Of a DNA stretch of 64,000 nt, positions 1 through 9,021 are shown in pieces. The notes under the pieces were generated by a model. That model did no database searches, was not told where the DNA came from, and saw nothing but the letters and a program-made list of their open reading frames with translations. Source of the stretch: Haemophilus parainfluenzae T3T1 (GTDB lineage: Bacteria; Pseudomonadota; Gammaproteobacteria; Enterobacterales; Pasteurellaceae); contig NC_015964.1 of assembly GCF_000210895.1 (NCBI RefSeq), forward strand, positions 248,001 to 312,000. The letters run 5' to 3'. Position 1 is the first letter of the stretch. Every line of letters begins with the position of its first letter. Made by a program: the position numbers and the translations under genes.

Positions 1-186
1 TTTCATTACCACTAATTTTTGTGGATCAATATAAAACGATAATGTTACCTGTGCATCGCTGAGCACTTTCCCCGTAGATTCAGCTAAACGCACTAACTGA
101 CTAGCGGTATAATAACCATCATAATCAATTCTTTGTTGAGCGTCTTTAACCGGATCAACGGTTAGGGGTAGTTTTACCTTTTGCAT
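1..186 (-). CDS. yceD: YceD (DUF177) large ribosomal RNA subunit accumulation protein, 3' end outside window
   Basis: Only the first 62 codons are in the window; the gene runs off the left edge. The N-terminus starts MQKVKLPLTVDP and continues with a QRIDYDGYYT segment, which I recognise as the conserved start of YceD/DUF177. The E. coli protein is needed for normal 23S rRNA accumulation, and its gene usually lies upstream of rpmF, which would fall outside this window to the left. The start is the ATG whose complement is at 184-186. The stretch from 187 to 319 between it and the ABC exporter holds one uptake sequence (295-303) and no visible gene. Confidence 0.85.
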   Translation of the reverse strand, partial: MQKVKLPLTVDPVKDAQQRIDYDGYYTASQLVRLAESTGKVLSDAQVTLSFYIDPQKLVVMK

Positions 187-319
187 AGGGTGCGAATATT
201 ACCTGTTGTCAATAAAATAGTCAAAGGAAATTCGCACTAATTATAAGAAAAGTTCAATCTCTATCTAAACTCTCTCAAGATTTACACCTTTGCAAAGTGC
301 GGTCATTTTTTCCTGTGTT

Positions 320-2164
320 TTACTCGGCATGCTCACTCAAGAAGCCACCACTTTGGTGTTTCCAAAGGCGAGCATAAAGCCCATTTTGTTCAAGCAACTC
401 TGCGTGAGTCCCTTGCTCAACAATTTGTCCTTTATCTAACACGATTAAACGATCCATTGCTGCAATAGTGGATAAACGGTGAGCAATGGCAATAACCGTT
501 TTATTTTCCATCATTTTGTCGAGGCTTTCTTGGATCGCCACTTCCACTTCGGAGTCTAGCGCACTGGTCGCTTCATCCAAGAGTAAAATTGGCGCATCTT
601 TTAACATGACACGCGCAATGGCAATACGTTGGCGTTGCCCTCCAGACAGTTTCACCCCGCGTTCACCAACATGAGCATCATAGCCTTTTCTGCCTTGCGC
701 ATCGCTGAGATAAGGGATGAAATCGGCTGCTTCCGCACGTCTAGCCGCATTGATCATTTCTTCGTCCGTTGCAGTTGGGCGACCATAAATGATGTTATCG
801 CGGACAGAACGGTGTAAAAGTGAAGTATCTTGTGTCACTAAACCAATTTGACTACGAAGGCTTTCTTGGCTTACATCTAAAATATTTTGACCATCAATAG
901 TAATTGAGCCTTCTTGTGCTTCGTAGAAACGTAGAAGTAAATTCACAATGGTTGATTTACCCGCACCAGAACGACCAATTAAGCCTACTTTTTCGCCTGG
1001 TTTGATGGTGAGATTAAAATGGTTAAGCAATGGTTTATTCGGATCATAAGCAAACGAAATATCATTAAATTTGATCTCGCCTTGTTTCACTTCTAGTGGA
1101 ACACAATCAGGTTTATCAACAATAGTATGCGGTTTAGTCAACGTTGCCATACCATCATTCACTGTCCCAATATTTTCAAACAAGCGTGCCGATTCCCACA
1201 TAATCCAACGGGAAAGTCCATTTACACGTAACGCCATCGCGGTTGCAGTCGCCACGGCTCCCACGCCCACTTGGCCGTTTTGCCATAACACCACACCTAA
1301 AATCGCAGTGCTTAACGTTAAGAAGATATTGGTTGCGTAAGTTAAAGTATCTAATGAACTCGCCAAACGCATCTGTGCATGCACAGTGACCATAAATTCT
1401 TCCATGGAACGTTTTGCATAATTCGCTTCTCTCGCATCATGTGAAAATAGTTTCACCGTTGCAATATTTGAGTAAGCATCCGTAATACGCCCCGTCATGA
1501 GAGATCGCGCATCTGCTTGTCGTTGTGCTGTTTTCGCTAAACGTGGAATAAGCAAACGTAAAATAGTCACAAATGCCACAATCCATAAGAAAAACGGCAC
1601 TAAAAACCAGGTATCTAAAGCCGCAAGTACTAAGCCTGAAGTAATAAAATAGACGGCAACATACACCAACATATCCCCAATGGTCATGACGGTATCACGC
1701 ACCGCAAGGGCAGTTTGCATTACTTTCGCCGATACACGACCTGCAAATTCATCTTGGTAGAAGCTTAAGCTTTGTCCTAGCATCAAACGGTGGAAATTCC
1801 AACGCAAACGCATTGGAAACACCCCTTGTAACGTTTGTAAGCGTACATTCACGCCCACGAATGACCATACAATACTGAAAATGAGCAAGGCAGCCATACC
1901 TGCGAGCAAATGCCCTTTTTCTTGCCAAAGCGTGCTTGGTGTATAAGCGCCTAGCCAGTCCACCAACAATCCCATAAATTGGAAAAGTAAGGCTTCCATC
2001 ACCCCAGTACCGACTGTCAATACCGCGAGTAAAAAGATCCAGCCCTTCATGCCATCAATGCTTGACCAAATAAAACGGAACAGGCCTTTTTCAGGGGTCG
2101 TTGGATTGCTTTCCGGATAAGGATTTAAACGGTTTTCAAACCATGAAAATATTTTATTAAACAT
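320..2164 (-). CDS. ABC exporter, fused permease/ATPase half-transporter
   Basis: Type IV (ABCB-like) exporter of 614 aa, expected to work as a dimer in the inner membrane. The N-terminal ~330 residues carry about six hydrophobic segments (ABC_membrane domain). The ATPase follows: Walker A GRSGAGKST near residue 400, signature LSGGQRQR near 505, Walker B ILLLDEATSALD near 528, and an H-loop AHRLST. Substrate cannot be read from sequence; lipid or drug export is typical of the family and a similar uncharacterised exporter is present in H. influenzae. It stands alone: yceD lies downstream and an AraC regulator upstream, with an uptake sequence at 2204-2212 between. No second half-transporter gene is adjacent, so a homodimer is likely. 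Confidence 0.85.
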   Translation of the reverse strand: MFNKIFSWFENRLNPYPESNPTTPEKGLFRFIWSSIDGMKGWIFLLAVLTVGTGVMEALLFQFMGLLVDWLGAYTPSTLWQEKGHLLAGMAALLIFSIVWSFVGVNVRLQTLQGVFPMRLRWNFHRLMLGQSLSFYQDEFAGRVSAKVMQTALAVRDTVMTIGDMLVYVAVYFITSGLVLAALDTWFLVPFFLWIVAFVTILRLLIPRLAKTAQRQADARSLMTGRITDAYSNIATVKLFSHDAREANYAKRSMEEFMVTVHAQMRLASSLDTLTYATNIFLTLSTAILGVVLWQNGQVGVGAVATATAMALRVNGLSRWIMWESARLFENIGTVNDGMATLTKPHTIVDKPDCVPLEVKQGEIKFNDISFAYDPNKPLLNHFNLTIKPGEKVGLIGRSGAGKSTIVNLLLRFYEAQEGSITIDGQNILDVSQESLRSQIGLVTQDTSLLHRSVRDNIIYGRPTATDEEMINAARRAEAADFIPYLSDAQGRKGYDAHVGERGVKLSGGQRQRIAIARVMLKDAPILLLDEATSALDSEVEVAIQESLDKMMENKTVIAIAHRLSTIAAMDRLIVLDKGQIVEQGTHAELLEQNGLYARLWKHQSGGFLSEHAE

Positions 2165-2240
2165 AACAATACCTTAAAAAATTAAAGGCGACAGAGCCGC
2201 CTAAAGTGCGGTCATTATAGCGTAAGTTTTGAACGATGGG

Positions 2241-3131
2241 CTAGGTTTTGCGAAATTGACTCGGTGAAAGCCCATAAATCGCTTTAAACGCCTTACTAAA
2301 ATGCGCTTCTGATTGATACCCTATTTCAAGGGCAATAGCTAAAATGGTCTTTTGCGTATTTTTCAATAAAACAGCCGCCATTTCTAACCGCACTTGTGTG
2401 AGAAATTTTCCTGGAGGCATCCCAAGTTGTTGTTGAAAGATACGCATAAAGGTCGCACGAGACATGGAGGCCAACTCTGCTAATTGCTCAATATTCCAAT
2501 CTAATTGAGGTGAAAACAGGATCTTTTCAAGGACTTGATTCAGTCTTTTATCCTGCAACGCGGCTAATAAGCCTTGATTGAGCAAACCTATTTGTTGAGC
2601 ATGACGCAAAATATAAATAAACAACACGTTTGATAATGCATCAATCACCGATTTTGTACCTTGCTCCGGTTTCTCGGCTTCTTGTAAAAAAAGTGAAACC
2701 AAAGGCTGCACAGGTGTATTTTGCAGCGAAAGATGCAAATAATCTGGTAACGAATCAATTAATAATGACGGTTTTTGATAATAAAATGTCCCACAAAACA
2801 TCTTCAGATCGGGCGTACCTGCTCCTATTTGATGAACATTAAAAAGTGCATTTGATTGCTCTCTCTGTAGGCTATTCTCTCTTTTTTGTTGAGAACTGCC
2901 CAAAAAGTGCGGTCGATTTTGAGGGAGAAAAAAGAGATCGCCTTTCTTCAAATGAAACTGTTTTCCCGCAAAGGTTACCCAACACTCACCTTGCTCGATT
3001 AAATGAAATAAACCTTGATATTCCGCCGCATCTGGCTGATGTTCAACTTGCCAATCCCCTTGAAACAAGCAGCGAATATTAATTTCCCCTCGCACTTGCG
3101 CCAGCTGTGTTAATTTATCTAAATAATCCAT
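2241..3131 (-). CDS. AraC family transcriptional regulator with N-terminal cupin domain
   Basis: Protein of 296 aa. The N-terminal half looks like a cupin sensor (Cupin_6 type: 'FAGKQFHLKKGDLFFLPQNRPH'-like segment, residues about 50-80). The last ~100 residues form the two helix-turn-helix motifs of AraC/XylS: first around LAELASMSRATFMRIF, second around ALEIGYQSEAHFSKAF, ending with the family signature YGLSPSQFRK. It is divergent from the AhpD-like gene at 3235, with about 100 bp between the two starts. In this family such an arrangement usually means the regulator controls the divergent gene. The effector is unknown. One uptake sequence (2905-2913) lies inside the coding region. Confidence 0.85.
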   Translation of the reverse strand: MDYLDKLTQLAQVRGEINIRCLFQGDWQVEHQPDAAEYQGLFHLIEQGECWVTFAGKQFHLKKGDLFFLPQNRPHFLGSSQQKRENSLQREQSNALFNVHQIGAGTPDLKMFCGTFYYQKPSLLIDSLPDYLHLSLQNTPVQPLVSLFLQEAEKPEQGTKSVIDALSNVLFIYILRHAQQIGLLNQGLLAALQDKRLNQVLEKILFSPQLDWNIEQLAELASMSRATFMRIFQQQLGMPPGKFLTQVRLEMAAVLLKNTQKTILAIALEIGYQSEAHFSKAFKAIYGLSPSQFRKT

Positions 3132-3234
3132 CGTGAGATTTTCCGTCTAAAAGTTAAGACAATTTGACAAGTATCATACGCTAATCTGCTTATAATTCCT
3201 CTTGAAATTTGTACTTAATTTAAGGAGAAGAAAT

Positions 3235-3579
3235 ATGTTTGCAGATTGGAAAAATGATGTAGCACACGTTAAAAAATCATTCGGTGCATTAGGTAAAAAA
3301 TACCCTAAAATGTTACAAGCTTATGGCGCACTAGGTGCGGCGGCGGCAGAAGGTAACGTATTAGATGCCAAAACCCGTGAATTAATTGCATTAGCGGTTG
3401 CCGTAACAACACGTTGTGAAAGCTGCATTGGCGTGCACGCTGATGAAGCGGTGAAAGCAGGTGCAACTGAAGAAGAAGTGGCAGCAGCATTAGCGATGTC
3501 TATCGCATTAAATGCAGGTGCGGCTTACACTTACTCTCTTCGTGCATTAGAAGCTTACAACGCACAAAAAGGCGAATAA
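3235..3579 (+). CDS. Carboxymuconolactone decarboxylase / AhpD-like family protein
   Basis: Small alpha-helical protein of 114 aa. It keeps the AhpD-type active-site pattern Glu-X11-Cys-X2-Cys-X3-His: E49, C61, C64 and H68 (TTRCESCIGVH). Members act as thiol peroxidase or alkylhydroperoxidase partners, so a role in peroxide or electrophile defence is likely but not proven. I chose the ATG at 3235 because it follows a strong ribosome site (AAGGAG, 3222-3227) at good spacing; the reading frame stays open 11 codons further upstream but without such a site. It is divergent from the AraC regulator and followed by a terminator at 3606-3628. Confidence 0.85.
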   Translation: MFADWKNDVAHVKKSFGALGKKYPKMLQAYGALGAAAAEGNVLDAKTRELIALAVAVTTRCESCIGVHADEAVKAGATEEEVAAALAMSIALNAGAAYTYSLRALEAYNAQKGE

Positions 3580-3605
3580 TTCGCAAGGAACTTTATGATT
3601 CTTTT

Positions 3606-3628
3606 AGCCCTCATTTGAGGGCTTTTTT
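3606..3628 (+). terminator. Rho-independent terminator after the AhpD-like gene
   Basis: Stem AGCCCTC (3606-3612) / GAGGGCT (3617-3623), loop of 4, followed by a run of T. It closes the rightward single-gene unit. Confidence 0.85.
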
Positions 3629-3649
3629 GTATTTAAAATTGACCGCACT

Positions 3650-4705
3650 TTAAAACAAATTCAAGGCTCTCATCTGAGCCACCACTTGTTCCACCTGAAT
3701 TTCAGCCATTAAATTTTTACCTTTTAATTTGGTCGCCCAAGGCAATTCGCTTGAAGGTTTTCCTTGTTCTTTTTGCACATTTTCTTCATATACCGACACC
3801 ACATTATCCAGATTATGATAAGGTGCAGTGCGCAATGGGTTGTGGTAAGCATATAATCCAATCACTGGCGTACCTTGCGTGGTCGCAATATGAGCCGGAC
3901 CTGAATCGGGCGAAATCACCAAATTTGCTTGATGAATTAATGCAGCAAGTTGTTTTAAACTGGTTTTTCCAGAAGCATCAACTGGTTTAAAATCACAAAG
4001 TGCGGTAATTTTTTTCACCATGTCTAATTCGCGTTTTGCCGGCGAGCTACAAAAAATCACATTCACATGGTGTTGATGAGCAATATTTGCCACTTCCGCA
4101 TAACGCTCCACCAACCAATCTTTCTCGGCTTTACTGGAGCAAGGAGAAATAATCAGATTTTTACGCATTGGATCAATAAACTGTTTGGCGTATTCCCGAT
4201 CTGAATCAGAGATTGCCAATTGCCAAGAAAGTTTCTCTGCCGGTGGCACACCAAGATAATCCGAAAAAGCCATGAAACCGTCTAGCACATGGGGCGTTTC
4301 AGGATCTTGAACTCGACAGTTTACAAACAACCACTGCCCTTCTCGAGAACGTTTTTTGCCAAACCCAATTTTATATTTCGCTTGAATACCAAGAGAGATA
4401 ATCGAAGCACGAAATGCCGTCTGCATATTCAAAAGCGCATCAAATTGATTGTTTTTCAAAAACATCCATAAATTCCACACGCCTTTCCAACCGCTCTTTT
4501 TATCGTAAGGAACAAGTTCCACACCTTCAATACCAGAAAGCAAGCCCATTTCTGTTTTACCCACAATCCACGTTAATTTGGTTTGCGGCCAATACCGTTG
4601 AATATGCTGCACCACAGCAAGTGCATGACAAACATCACCCACCGCAGACAAACGCAAAATACAAAGTGATTTAGGAGGTGAAGTAAAAAGTGGAGAATGG
4701 GACAT
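3650..4705 (-). CDS. opsX: LPS inner-core heptosyltransferase, GT9 family (OpsX)
   Basis: Glycosyltransferase family 9 enzyme of 351 aa, cytoplasmic face of the inner membrane. The N-terminus has the family start CILRLSAVGDVCHALAVV; a nucleotide-sugar site SPDSGPAHIA lies near residue 270. It matches OpsX, which adds the first heptose to the phosphorylated single Kdo of Haemophilus lipooligosaccharide. The neighbour kdkA (5415-6140), whose product phosphorylates that Kdo, supports the call: in H. influenzae the two genes sit side by side. The stop codon overlaps the end of an uptake sequence (3642-3650). GT9 enzymes are similar to one another, so which heptose is added is inferred from the context. 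Confidence 0.88.
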   Translation of the reverse strand: MSHSPLFTSPPKSLCILRLSAVGDVCHALAVVQHIQRYWPQTKLTWIVGKTEMGLLSGIEGVELVPYDKKSGWKGVWNLWMFLKNNQFDALLNMQTAFRASIISLGIQAKYKIGFGKKRSREGQWLFVNCRVQDPETPHVLDGFMAFSDYLGVPPAEKLSWQLAISDSDREYAKQFIDPMRKNLIISPCSSKAEKDWLVERYAEVANIAHQHHVNVIFCSSPAKRELDMVKKITALCDFKPVDASGKTSLKQLAALIHQANLVISPDSGPAHIATTQGTPVIGLYAYHNPLRTAPYHNLDNVVSVYEENVQKEQGKPSSELPWATKLKGKNLMAEIQVEQVVAQMRALNLF

Positions 4706-4762
4706 TTGAATTCCTCGCGCATTTAATTTCCGTCTATTAACCCAAAATAATTTAATGAAAAC

Positions 4763-4792
4763 AAAGGGCGAATTTATTTAATTCGCCCTTTT
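4763..4792 (-). terminator. Terminator hairpin downstream of the MORN-repeat gene
   Basis: Stem AAAGGGCGAATT / AATTCGCCCTTT with a short loop, between the stop of the 4807-5115 gene and the opsX start. It is symmetrical and could act on either strand. Confidence 0.7.
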
Positions 4793-4806
4793 ATTTATCT
4801 AGCTTG

Positions 4807-5115
4807 CTACTTTTTAGGACCTAATCCTTCCGCAACAATATGCCCTTTCACATAGTGCTTAGTAAAGATAACGTTACCATCTTTATCAAAATATTTCCAC
4901 ATTCCTTGCTCTACGCCATTTTTTAATTCGCCTTGCGAGATAAGTGTTCCTGATTCATCATAATATTTAGTCGTTTTGACGCCATTTATTTCAACCACCT
5001 CCGATTTTATATTACCGTTAGGATGAAAAGTCTGATTCTCTATTGTTGAACGAATATACGCCGTAGCAGAACCAATACAAAAAAGTGCTAAAACCGTAAA
5101 TAGAGGTTTTTTCAT
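4807..5115 (-). CDS. Small exported protein with MORN-like (YwqK-type) repeats
   Basis: 102 aa. The first ~20 residues (MKKPLFTVLALFCIGSATA) look like a signal peptide or membrane anchor without a clear lipobox. The rest carries short repeats of the form 'YDESGTLISQGELKNG' and 'WKYFDKDGNVIF', the MORN_2/YwqK pattern found in many cell-envelope proteins of unknown role. The ATG at 5115 is preferred because GAGGAAA lies 7-8 bases upstream and gives a signal peptide start; an upstream in-frame extension of 22 codons lacks these features. It lies between opsX and kdkA, which are direct neighbours in H. influenzae, so it may be a later insertion. Function unknown. Confidence 0.65.
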   Translation of the reverse strand: MKKPLFTVLALFCIGSATAYIRSTIENQTFHPNGNIKSEVVEINGVKTTKYYDESGTLISQGELKNGVEQGMWKYFDKDGNVIFTKHYVKGHIVAEGLGPKK

Positions 5116-5302
5116 AGCTAATTTCCTCATATTAAATAGAGAGTCATCAAAATAATTTCTGGAAAAAGTGTAACCTAACAAAATAAATATGTAAAATAGT
5201 GCTTTTCACTTCTATTCATTTTATAACATAAAATCACACTGCAAGCGGTAAAATTCTGCGAAAATTTTACGAATTAACAAAATACAGATATCTCACTACT
5301 TA

Positions 5303-5318
5303 TGTGATCTGCTTCACA
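5303..5318. promoter_or_regulatory. CRP (cAMP receptor protein) binding site, canonical core
   Basis: Perfect palindromic core TGTGA-N6-TCACA in the gap between the divergent MORN gene and kdkA. It is followed at 5322-5327 by TTGACA, a consensus -35, although no good -10 lies 17 bases on. The site ends about 97 bp before the kdkA start and lies about 190 bp before the start at 5115. Which gene it controls is not clear. The rest of this ~300-bp gap also holds an A. pleuropneumoniae-type uptake-like sequence with a small hairpin (5241-5270). Confidence 0.6.
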
Positions 5319-5414
5319 ACTTTGACATAAAATAAGATGAAAAGCTTGTAATGCTAGAAAATCAGCGTATTTAAAGTAGAATGAGGGCATTTTCTATAAT
5401 TCGGTTCAACTAAA

Positions 5415-6140
5415 ATGCTTGAATTCCAACAAGATAATCAATTCTTTCTTTTCAATCTCACAGAAAAACCAACAGAGCCCGCTTCATTTTTTGAATCGGC
5501 TTTTTGGGAAAAACAACAACGTATTACCGGTTCAGCCAAAGGACGTGGCACAACCTACTTCCTGAATACAAAAGATCTGTTTGGGGTAAACACTGCCCTT
5601 CGTCACTATTATCGCGGCGGTTTATGGGGAAAATTCAACAAAGATCGCTATCGTTTTCAATCATTGAGTGAAACTCGCAGCATGGCTGAATTTCAGCTTT
5701 TAACTCAACTCCATCAAGCAGGCGTTGCCGTACCTAAACCGATTGCTGCTCGTGTTAAAAAAGGCAAATTAGGGATTTGTTACCAAGCGGATATCTTGAT
5801 AGAAAAGATCGAAAATGCCCAAGATCTGACCGCACTTTTACAAATTCAACAACTACCGAATGACATCTGGCAAGCCATTGGTAAATTAATTCGTCAGTTG
5901 CATGATTTGCAAATTTGCCATACGGATCTCAATGCTCATAATATTCTCGTTCAACAACTCGAAAATGAACAAAAATGTTGGCTCATTGATTTCGATAAGT
6001 GCGGTCAAAAATCAGGAGATTCTTGGAAACAAGACAACTTGGAAAGATTACACCGCTCTTTTGTCAAAGAAGTCGGCAGAATGAATATTCAATTCAATGA
6101 AGAAAATTGGACTGAATTATTGAAAGGATATAACGCCTAA
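5415..6140 (+). CDS. kdkA: 3-deoxy-D-manno-octulosonic acid (Kdo) kinase
   Basis: 241-aa protein-kinase-like enzyme that phosphorylates the Kdo residue on lipid A, the step that gives Haemophilus its single phosphorylated Kdo. Kinase-like motifs are visible: catalytic loop HTDLNAHNIL near residues 169-178 and the metal-binding LIDFDKCG near 190-197. Length matches KdkA. OpsX (3650-4705), which acts on the product, is encoded nearby on the opposite strand. An uptake sequence and its variant occur within the gene. A canonical CRP core lies upstream at 5303-5318. Confidence 0.9.
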   Translation: MLEFQQDNQFFLFNLTEKPTEPASFFESAFWEKQQRITGSAKGRGTTYFLNTKDLFGVNTALRHYYRGGLWGKFNKDRYRFQSLSETRSMAEFQLLTQLHQAGVAVPKPIAARVKKGKLGICYQADILIEKIENAQDLTALLQIQQLPNDIWQAIGKLIRQLHDLQICHTDLNAHNILVQQLENEQKCWLIDFDKCGQKSGDSWKQDNLERLHRSFVKEVGRMNIQFNEENWTELLKGYNA

Positions 6141-6192
6141 AACGCGTTAGAGAAAGGCAATAAAAAAGACCGCCTAATGCGATCTCTGAGAA

Positions 6193-6269
6193 TGGTCCCC
6201 CTTGCCGGACTTGAACCAGCGACCAAGCGATTATGAGTCGCCTGCTCTAACCGACTGAGCTAAAGGGGG
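6193..6269 (-). tRNA. tRNA-Ile(CAU), lysidine-modified type
   Basis: Complete 77-nt cloverleaf including the encoded CCA (6193-6195). Acceptor stem CCCCCTT / AAGGGGG, discriminator A, anticodon stem GGCGA / TCGCT around loop CTCATAA, hence anticodon CAT. The anticodon and T-arm regions match E. coli ileX (minor tRNA-Ile whose C34 is converted to lysidine by TilS) far better than elongator or initiator tRNA-Met. Paired C at acceptor positions 4 and 5 fits TilS recognition. It lies alone between kdkA and glyS, on the strand of glyS. Confidence 0.92.
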
Positions 6270-6315
6270 AAAGTGCGGTTGATTATAGAGAAATAATCAT
6301 TTGAAGTCTATATAC

Positions 6316-6354
6316 AAAAGGATAGTCGTTGGAAAATTGACCATCCTTTTTTAG
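6316..6354 (-). terminator. Terminator after glyS
   Basis: On the minus strand AAAAAAGGATGGTC pairs with GACTATCCTTTT (one G-U pair) across an ~11-nt loop, directly downstream of the glyS stop. In DNA the other strand has a mismatch at the same place, so the hairpin is better formed in the leftward RNA. Confidence 0.65.
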
Positions 6355-6359
6355 ATTCA

Positions 6360-8426
6360 TTATTGCAATAGCGAAATATCCGCTACTTGTAGGAACAAGC
6401 CTTGCAACGTGTTTAAAATCGCTAAACGGTTTTGGCGTAATGCTGGATCTTCAGCATTTACCATTACGTTATCAAAGAAACTGTCTACCGGTGCGCGTAA
6501 GTTCGCTAATTTATCTAATACTGCGGTGTAATCGCCTTTTGCAATAAGCGGTTGTACTTCAGTGCGTAATGCAAGTACCGCTTCAGAAAGGGCTTTTTCT
6601 GCTGGCTCTACACAAGCGGTCAAATTAATCTCGCCAATTGCAGCATCCGCTTTCGCTAAAATATTGCTTACACGTTTATTTGCTGCTGCTAACGCTTCCG
6701 CTGAATCTAAAGTACGGAAGTGTGATACCGCACGCACACGCGCATCAAAGTCAGCTGGACGAGTTGGACGACGCGCCAATACCGCTTGAATCACATCCAC
6801 CGCAATACCTTCATCTTGATACCATGCACGGAAACGACCGAGCATGAAGTCCACCACATCGGCAACCACATTTTGATTTGTGAGTTTATCACCGAAAAGT
6901 GCGGCTGATTTTTTCACTAAATCTTCTAAATCAAGTGGTAAGTTTTTCTCAACGATAATACGTAACGCACCTAATGCCGCACGACGTAATGCAAATGGGT
7001 CTGCGCTGCCTTTTGGTGCTTGGCCGATGCCGAAGATCCCCGTTAAGGTGTCAAATTTATCGGCTAAAGCGACCGCACTTGCAACGAGTGATTTAGGTAA
7101 TTCATCCCCCGCAAAGCGTGGCATATATTGTTCGTTTAATGCGACTGCCACTTCTTCGTCTTCACCATCATGACGAGCATAGTGCATACCCATTACGCCT
7201 TGCGTATCGGTAAATTCAAACACCATGTTGGTCATTAAGTCACATTTTGACAGTAAGCCTGCACGTTTTGCTTTTGCTTCGTCTGCACCGATTTGTTTTG
7301 CAATTTCGCCTGCCAGTTGCTCAATGCGGTCAGTTTTGTCTTTTAATGTACCAAGTTGTTGTTGGAACAACACGGTTTCTAAACGTGGTAAACGATCAAC
7401 CAGTTTTTGTTTTAAGTCAGTTTTAAAGAAGAATTCCGCATCGGTTAAACGTGGGCGAACCACTTTTTCGTTACCTTCTATAATCGCGGTTGGATCTTCA
7501 GGGTTGATGTTCGATACAAAAATAAAGTGTGGTAATAATTTGCCGTCTTTGTCATAAATCGGGAAATATTTTTGGTCGCCTTTCATGGTGTAAACCAAGG
7601 CTTCCGCAGGCACCGCTAAGAAACGTTCTTCAAATTTTGCTGCTAACACATTTGGATATTCCACCAATGAGGTCACTTCTTCAAGCAAGCTTTCTTCAAT
7701 ATCAGCAACGCCGCCAAGTGCGGTCGCTTTTGCTTGAGATTTTGCAAGAATTTCTGCTTTACGCTCGTTGAAGTCGGCTACCACAGAACCTTTTTCACGC
7801 AATAATTGTGGATATTGGTCAGCATGTTGAATTTCAAATTCTTTCTCACCTAAGAAACGGTGACCGCGAATGGTGCGAGCACTTGCCACACCTAAAATTT
7901 CGCCTTCGATTAACTCATCACCTAACAACATAGTCACAGTATGAACCGGACGAATAAATTGCACGGTTTTATCTGCCCAACGCATTGGTTTTGGAATTGG
8001 CAATTTCGCCAACGCATTTGCAACGATGCCGTTAAGTAAGTTTTTGGTCGGTTGACCTTCAATTTTCGCACGGTGAACTAACCATTCACCTTTATCAGTT
8101 GCAATGCGCTCTGCCTGATCAACGGTAATACCACAACCGCGTGCCCAGCCTTCTGCCGCTTTGGTCGGTTTGCCTTCCGCATCAAAAGCGGCTGACACTG
8201 CCGGCCCGCGTTTTTCAATTTCTTTGCTTGGTTGCTGTGTGGCTAAGTTCAACACTTTCACCGCCAAACGACGTGGTGCTGCAAACCATTCGATTTTGTC
8301 GAAAGTTAAACCTGCTTGGTTTAATTCCGCTTCAACGTTATCCGCAAAAGAGGTTGCTAATGTTTTGAGAGCTTTTGGTGGCAGCTCTTCTGTGCCGATT
8401 TCTACTAGGAAGTTTTGGGTTGTCAT
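6360..8426 (-). CDS. glyS: Glycyl-tRNA synthetase beta subunit
   Basis: 688 aa, the usual length for GlyS, the beta chain of the bacterial alpha2beta2 glycyl-tRNA synthetase that charges tRNA-Gly in the cytoplasm. N-terminus [16 protein letters not shown] is the family signature; the HD-like segment ([13 protein letters not shown]) and the C-terminal anticodon-binding DALR-type region are present. Its partner glyQ is at 12298-13206 on the same strand but six genes away, whereas in many bacteria the two are adjacent. An exact Actinobacillus-type uptake core (ACAAGCGGTCAAATT, from 6612) lies inside the coding sequence in addition to Hin-type copies. Confidence 0.97.
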   Translation of the reverse strand: MTTQNFLVEIGTEELPPKALKTLATSFADNVEAELNQAGLTFDKIEWFAAPRRLAVKVLNLATQQPSKEIEKRGPAVSAAFDAEGKPTKAAEGWARGCGITVDQAERIATDKGEWLVHRAKIEGQPTKNLLNGIVANALAKLPIPKPMRWADKTVQFIRPVHTVTMLLGDELIEGEILGVASARTIRGHRFLGEKEFEIQHADQYPQLLREKGSVVADFNERKAEILAKSQAKATALGGVADIEESLLEEVTSLVEYPNVLAAKFEERFLAVPAEALVYTMKGDQKYFPIYDKDGKLLPHFIFVSNINPEDPTAIIEGNEKVVRPRLTDAEFFFKTDLKQKLVDRLPRLETVLFQQQLGTLKDKTDRIEQLAGEIAKQIGADEAKAKRAGLLSKCDLMTNMVFEFTDTQGVMGMHYARHDGEDEEVAVALNEQYMPRFAGDELPKSLVASAVALADKFDTLTGIFGIGQAPKGSADPFALRRAALGALRIIVEKNLPLDLEDLVKKSAALFGDKLTNQNVVADVVDFMLGRFRAWYQDEGIAVDVIQAVLARRPTRPADFDARVRAVSHFRTLDSAEALAAANKRVSNILAKADAAIGEINLTACVEPAEKALSEAVLALRTEVQPLIAKGDYTAVLDKLANLRAPVDSFFDNVMVNAEDPALRQNRLAILNTLQGLFLQVADISLLQ

Positions 8427-8472
8427 TTTGTTTTCTCTGGTAAGGTGCGATTTGGCACCATTTTATTTTAAT

Positions 8473-8943
8473 TTAATCTTTTTCAATAATGGCTTCACAT
8501 TTCACCGGAAAATTAAGTGAATTTGCGATAAAACATGCCTGATGCGCATTTTCATGTAATGCCAATGCCTTAACGGCATCCGACTCACTTGAAATTCTCA
8601 CACGAGGATTTAATGTTGCCGAAATGAAGCGTCCTGCATGCTCAGAACTGCCTTCATCCATAATCGCTATTGCTTCATCACGGTATTCTTGCACAATAAT
8701 GTTATTAACAGCACAAAAATGTAAATACCATAATTTATGGCAAGCAGAAATAGAGGCTAATAACATATCTTCTGGATTCCAACGTGTTTTATCACCACGA
8801 AAAGCTGGATCAGAAGAACCTAAAATATTAGGTTTATTCAATGCCGAAGCAATAAAATCCCGCTCATACGCAGTATAAGAAGAAGTGCCCCGCCCTAAAT
8901 TTCCAACCCACTCTACGGTAGTTTGATAAATATGTTGCTTCAT
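8473..8943 (-). CDS. OsmC/Ohr family protein
   Basis: 156 aa. The OsmC fold is indicated by the block NPEDMLLASISACHKLWYLHFC, carrying the first redox cysteine, and a second cysteine in HQACFIANS near the C-terminus, the two-Cys layout used by OsmC/Ohr peroxidases to reduce organic hydroperoxides. It belongs to the broader OsmC group rather than clear Ohr. It is transcribed towards glyS, 46 bp upstream of it, and a small hairpin GGTGC...GCACC lies in that gap. Upstream is the inverted-repeat element at 9022-9222. Confidence 0.85.
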   Translation of the reverse strand: MKQHIYQTTVEWVGNLGRGTSSYTAYERDFIASALNKPNILGSSDPAFRGDKTRWNPEDMLLASISACHKLWYLHFCAVNNIIVQEYRDEAIAIMDEGSSEHAGRFISATLNPRVRISSESDAVKALALHENAHQACFIANSLNFPVKCEAIIEKD

Positions 8944-9021
8944 TATATTTTCCGTTATCTCTTATAGCGTATGTAAATTAAGAAATTCATGTCCTATTTG
9001 ATTATTTTCTTCGTTTTCACT

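Noticed and set aside
6193-6269. tRNA with CAT anticodon read as tRNA-Met
   Set aside because: Anticodon stem and T-arm match ileX-type tRNA-Ile, not the Met tRNAs.
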